NCBI GenBank assembly: GCA_964369545.1
Contig: CAYJFA010000002.1
Span: 140,249-204,248 of the forward strand
Source: BNWE01 sp964369545
Lineage (GTDB): Bacteria; Pseudomonadota; Alphaproteobacteria; UBA3830
Direction: 5' to 3'
Length of the DNA stretch: 64,000 nt
Part shown: in pieces, positions 63,489 through 64,000 of the stretch
How the letters are laid out: the number at the start of each line of letters is the position of its first letter
Position numbering within the stretch: position 1 is the first letter of the stretch
The notes under the pieces: generated by a model
Seen by the model: only the letters and a program-made list of their open reading frames with translations
The model's database searches: none
What the model was told of the DNA's origin: nothing
Position numbers and translations under genes: made by a program

Positions 63489-64000
63489 TTTTAAATTTTA
63501 TTCCGGAAATTTTTCTAACAGTATCTGTTGTATTTTCTGTGTTTTTAAAATCTTTTTATAACAAAGAGGTAAAGATTTTTTTTATTTTACTCATCAGTGC
63601 TGGAATATGTCTTTTTCCCATATATGAATCAACAAATCATTCTTCTTGCTTTTTTGCATATAAATATTCTGATTCTATGTTGAAATCATTGCTTTTATTT
63701 TCTTCTGCTATTATTTATAAATTCATTTATATTGATTTTGATTTGTTAAAACAAAATCTTATTATTTTATCTGTTACCTCTTCTATGCTTATGTTATCGG
63801 CGTCTGATTTTTTGTCATTATTATTTTCTATGGAATTTTCGATAATTCCAGTTATGTTTTTAATTAATAGAGAAAAAACATTTAACATATCCTCCAATAA
63901 ATATATTTTATATGAAGCTGCAAGCGTAATAATATTTCTTTTTGTAATTCTTTTAATGAATATTTTTATTGGATCAACGAATTTTAGTGATATAAGGTAT
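63485..64000 (+). CDS. NuoN-like membrane subunit (partial, 3' end beyond window)
   Basis: 172 codons are visible. It begins MILNFIPEIFLTVSVVFSVFL, as NuoN does (LlPEi), and SASDFLSLLFSMEFSIIPVMFLIN matches the NuoN TM5 block with its Glu (N.lltly..lE..slp.yvL). The start overlaps the NuoM-like stop as ATGA. Order L-M-N fits the end of a complex I operon. The helices that hold the pumping lysines lie outside the window. Confidence 0.65.
   Translation, partial: MILNFIPEIFLTVSVVFSVFLKSFYNKEVKIFFILLISAGICLFPIYESTNHSSCFFAYKYSDSMLKSLLLFSSAIIYKFIYIDFDLLKQNLIILSVTSSMLMLSASDFLSLLFSMEFSIIPVMFLINREKTFNISSNKYILYEAASVIIFLFVILLMNIFIGSTNFSDIRY

Noticed and set aside
1..64000. tRNA, rRNA, tmRNA, SRP RNA, CRISPR arrays, insertion sequences, phage genes
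   Set aside because: I scanned the gaps for T-loop motifs, conserved RNA cores, spaced repeats and transposase frames and saw none.

Overview
The window is AT-rich (roughly one third G+C by eye) and almost wholly protein-coding, from a Gram-negative bacterium. The evidence is a tripartite RND efflux pump, KdsA (Kdo synthesis), BamB, lipoprotein signals processed by LspA, and an NlpD-like activator. Gene order points to the Alphaproteobacteria: ftsE-ftsX-DUF218-plsC, serS-surE-nlpD-yajC-secD-secF, TPR protein-bamB-der, and ileS-lspA-small lipoprotein-M16 protein. The low G+C, many lone or degenerate family members and a PAAR-like protein without its machine fit a host-associated lineage (Rickettsiales/Holosporales type). 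That placement is inference. I saw no insertion sequence, CRISPR array, rRNA or tRNA.

Layout. 1-5.1 kb: RND efflux operon on the minus strand (outer-membrane factor cut by the left edge). 5.3-7.2 kb: orphan usher-like outer-membrane protein. 7.2-12.0 kb, minus strand: prmC, prfA, plsC, a DUF218 protein, ftsX, ftsE. 12.2-13.2 kb: receiver-domain protein. 13.5-17.9 kb: ISC iron-sulfur operon iscS-iscU-iscA-hscB-hscA-fdx, without iscR. 17.9-19.8 kb: two methyltransferase-like proteins with N-terminal export or anchor sequences. 19.9-26.8 kb: serS, surE, nlpD-like, yajC, secD, secF, cmk. 27-31.6 kb: MFS transporter, TPR protein, bamB, der. 32.0-34.1 kb: anaerobic ribonucleotide reductase nrdD. 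34.2-34.8 kb: small secreted protein. 35-37.2 kb: rplK-rplA-(L10 leader)-rplJ-rplL, cut off from its usual neighbours. 37.3-42.3 kb: methyltransferase, uvrD, then ftsB, kdsA, secG, a 57-residue dicluster ferredoxin and rplS on the minus strand. 42.5-50.8 kb: a packed plus-strand run ileS, lspA, mini-lipoprotein, degenerate M16 protein, pgi, a dapF-rnhA fusion and rlmN. 50.8-53.1 kb: rpoZ and a secreted acidic cysteine-motif protein. 53.4 kb: DUF4280 PAAR-like protein. 53.8-57.4 kb: RluC/D-type pseudouridine synthase and alaS. 57.7-60.0 kb: LpoA-like lipoprotein divergent from rsmI-yraN. 60.0-64.0 kb: a very AT-rich NuoL/NuoM/NuoN-like membrane cluster, cut by the right edge.

What stands out. 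(1) DapF and RNase HI are one polypeptide with all catalytic residues present in both halves. (2) NrdD stops before the C-terminal glycyl-radical motif. (3) HscB has HLE in place of the J-domain HPD although IscU and HscA look normal. (4) The NuoM-like subunit lacks both transmembrane lysines of the proton path, and the NuoL-like subunit lacks its TM5 glutamate. (5) An orphan PAAR-like protein lies divergent from a secreted acidic protein with two pairs of CxxC motifs. (6) A methyltransferase carries a lipoprotein signal. (7) Two genes of 51 and 57 residues, a BamF-like lipoprotein and a 2[4Fe-4S] ferredoxin, are easy to miss. NrdD plus the dicluster ferredoxin hint at a microaerobic or anaerobic phase.
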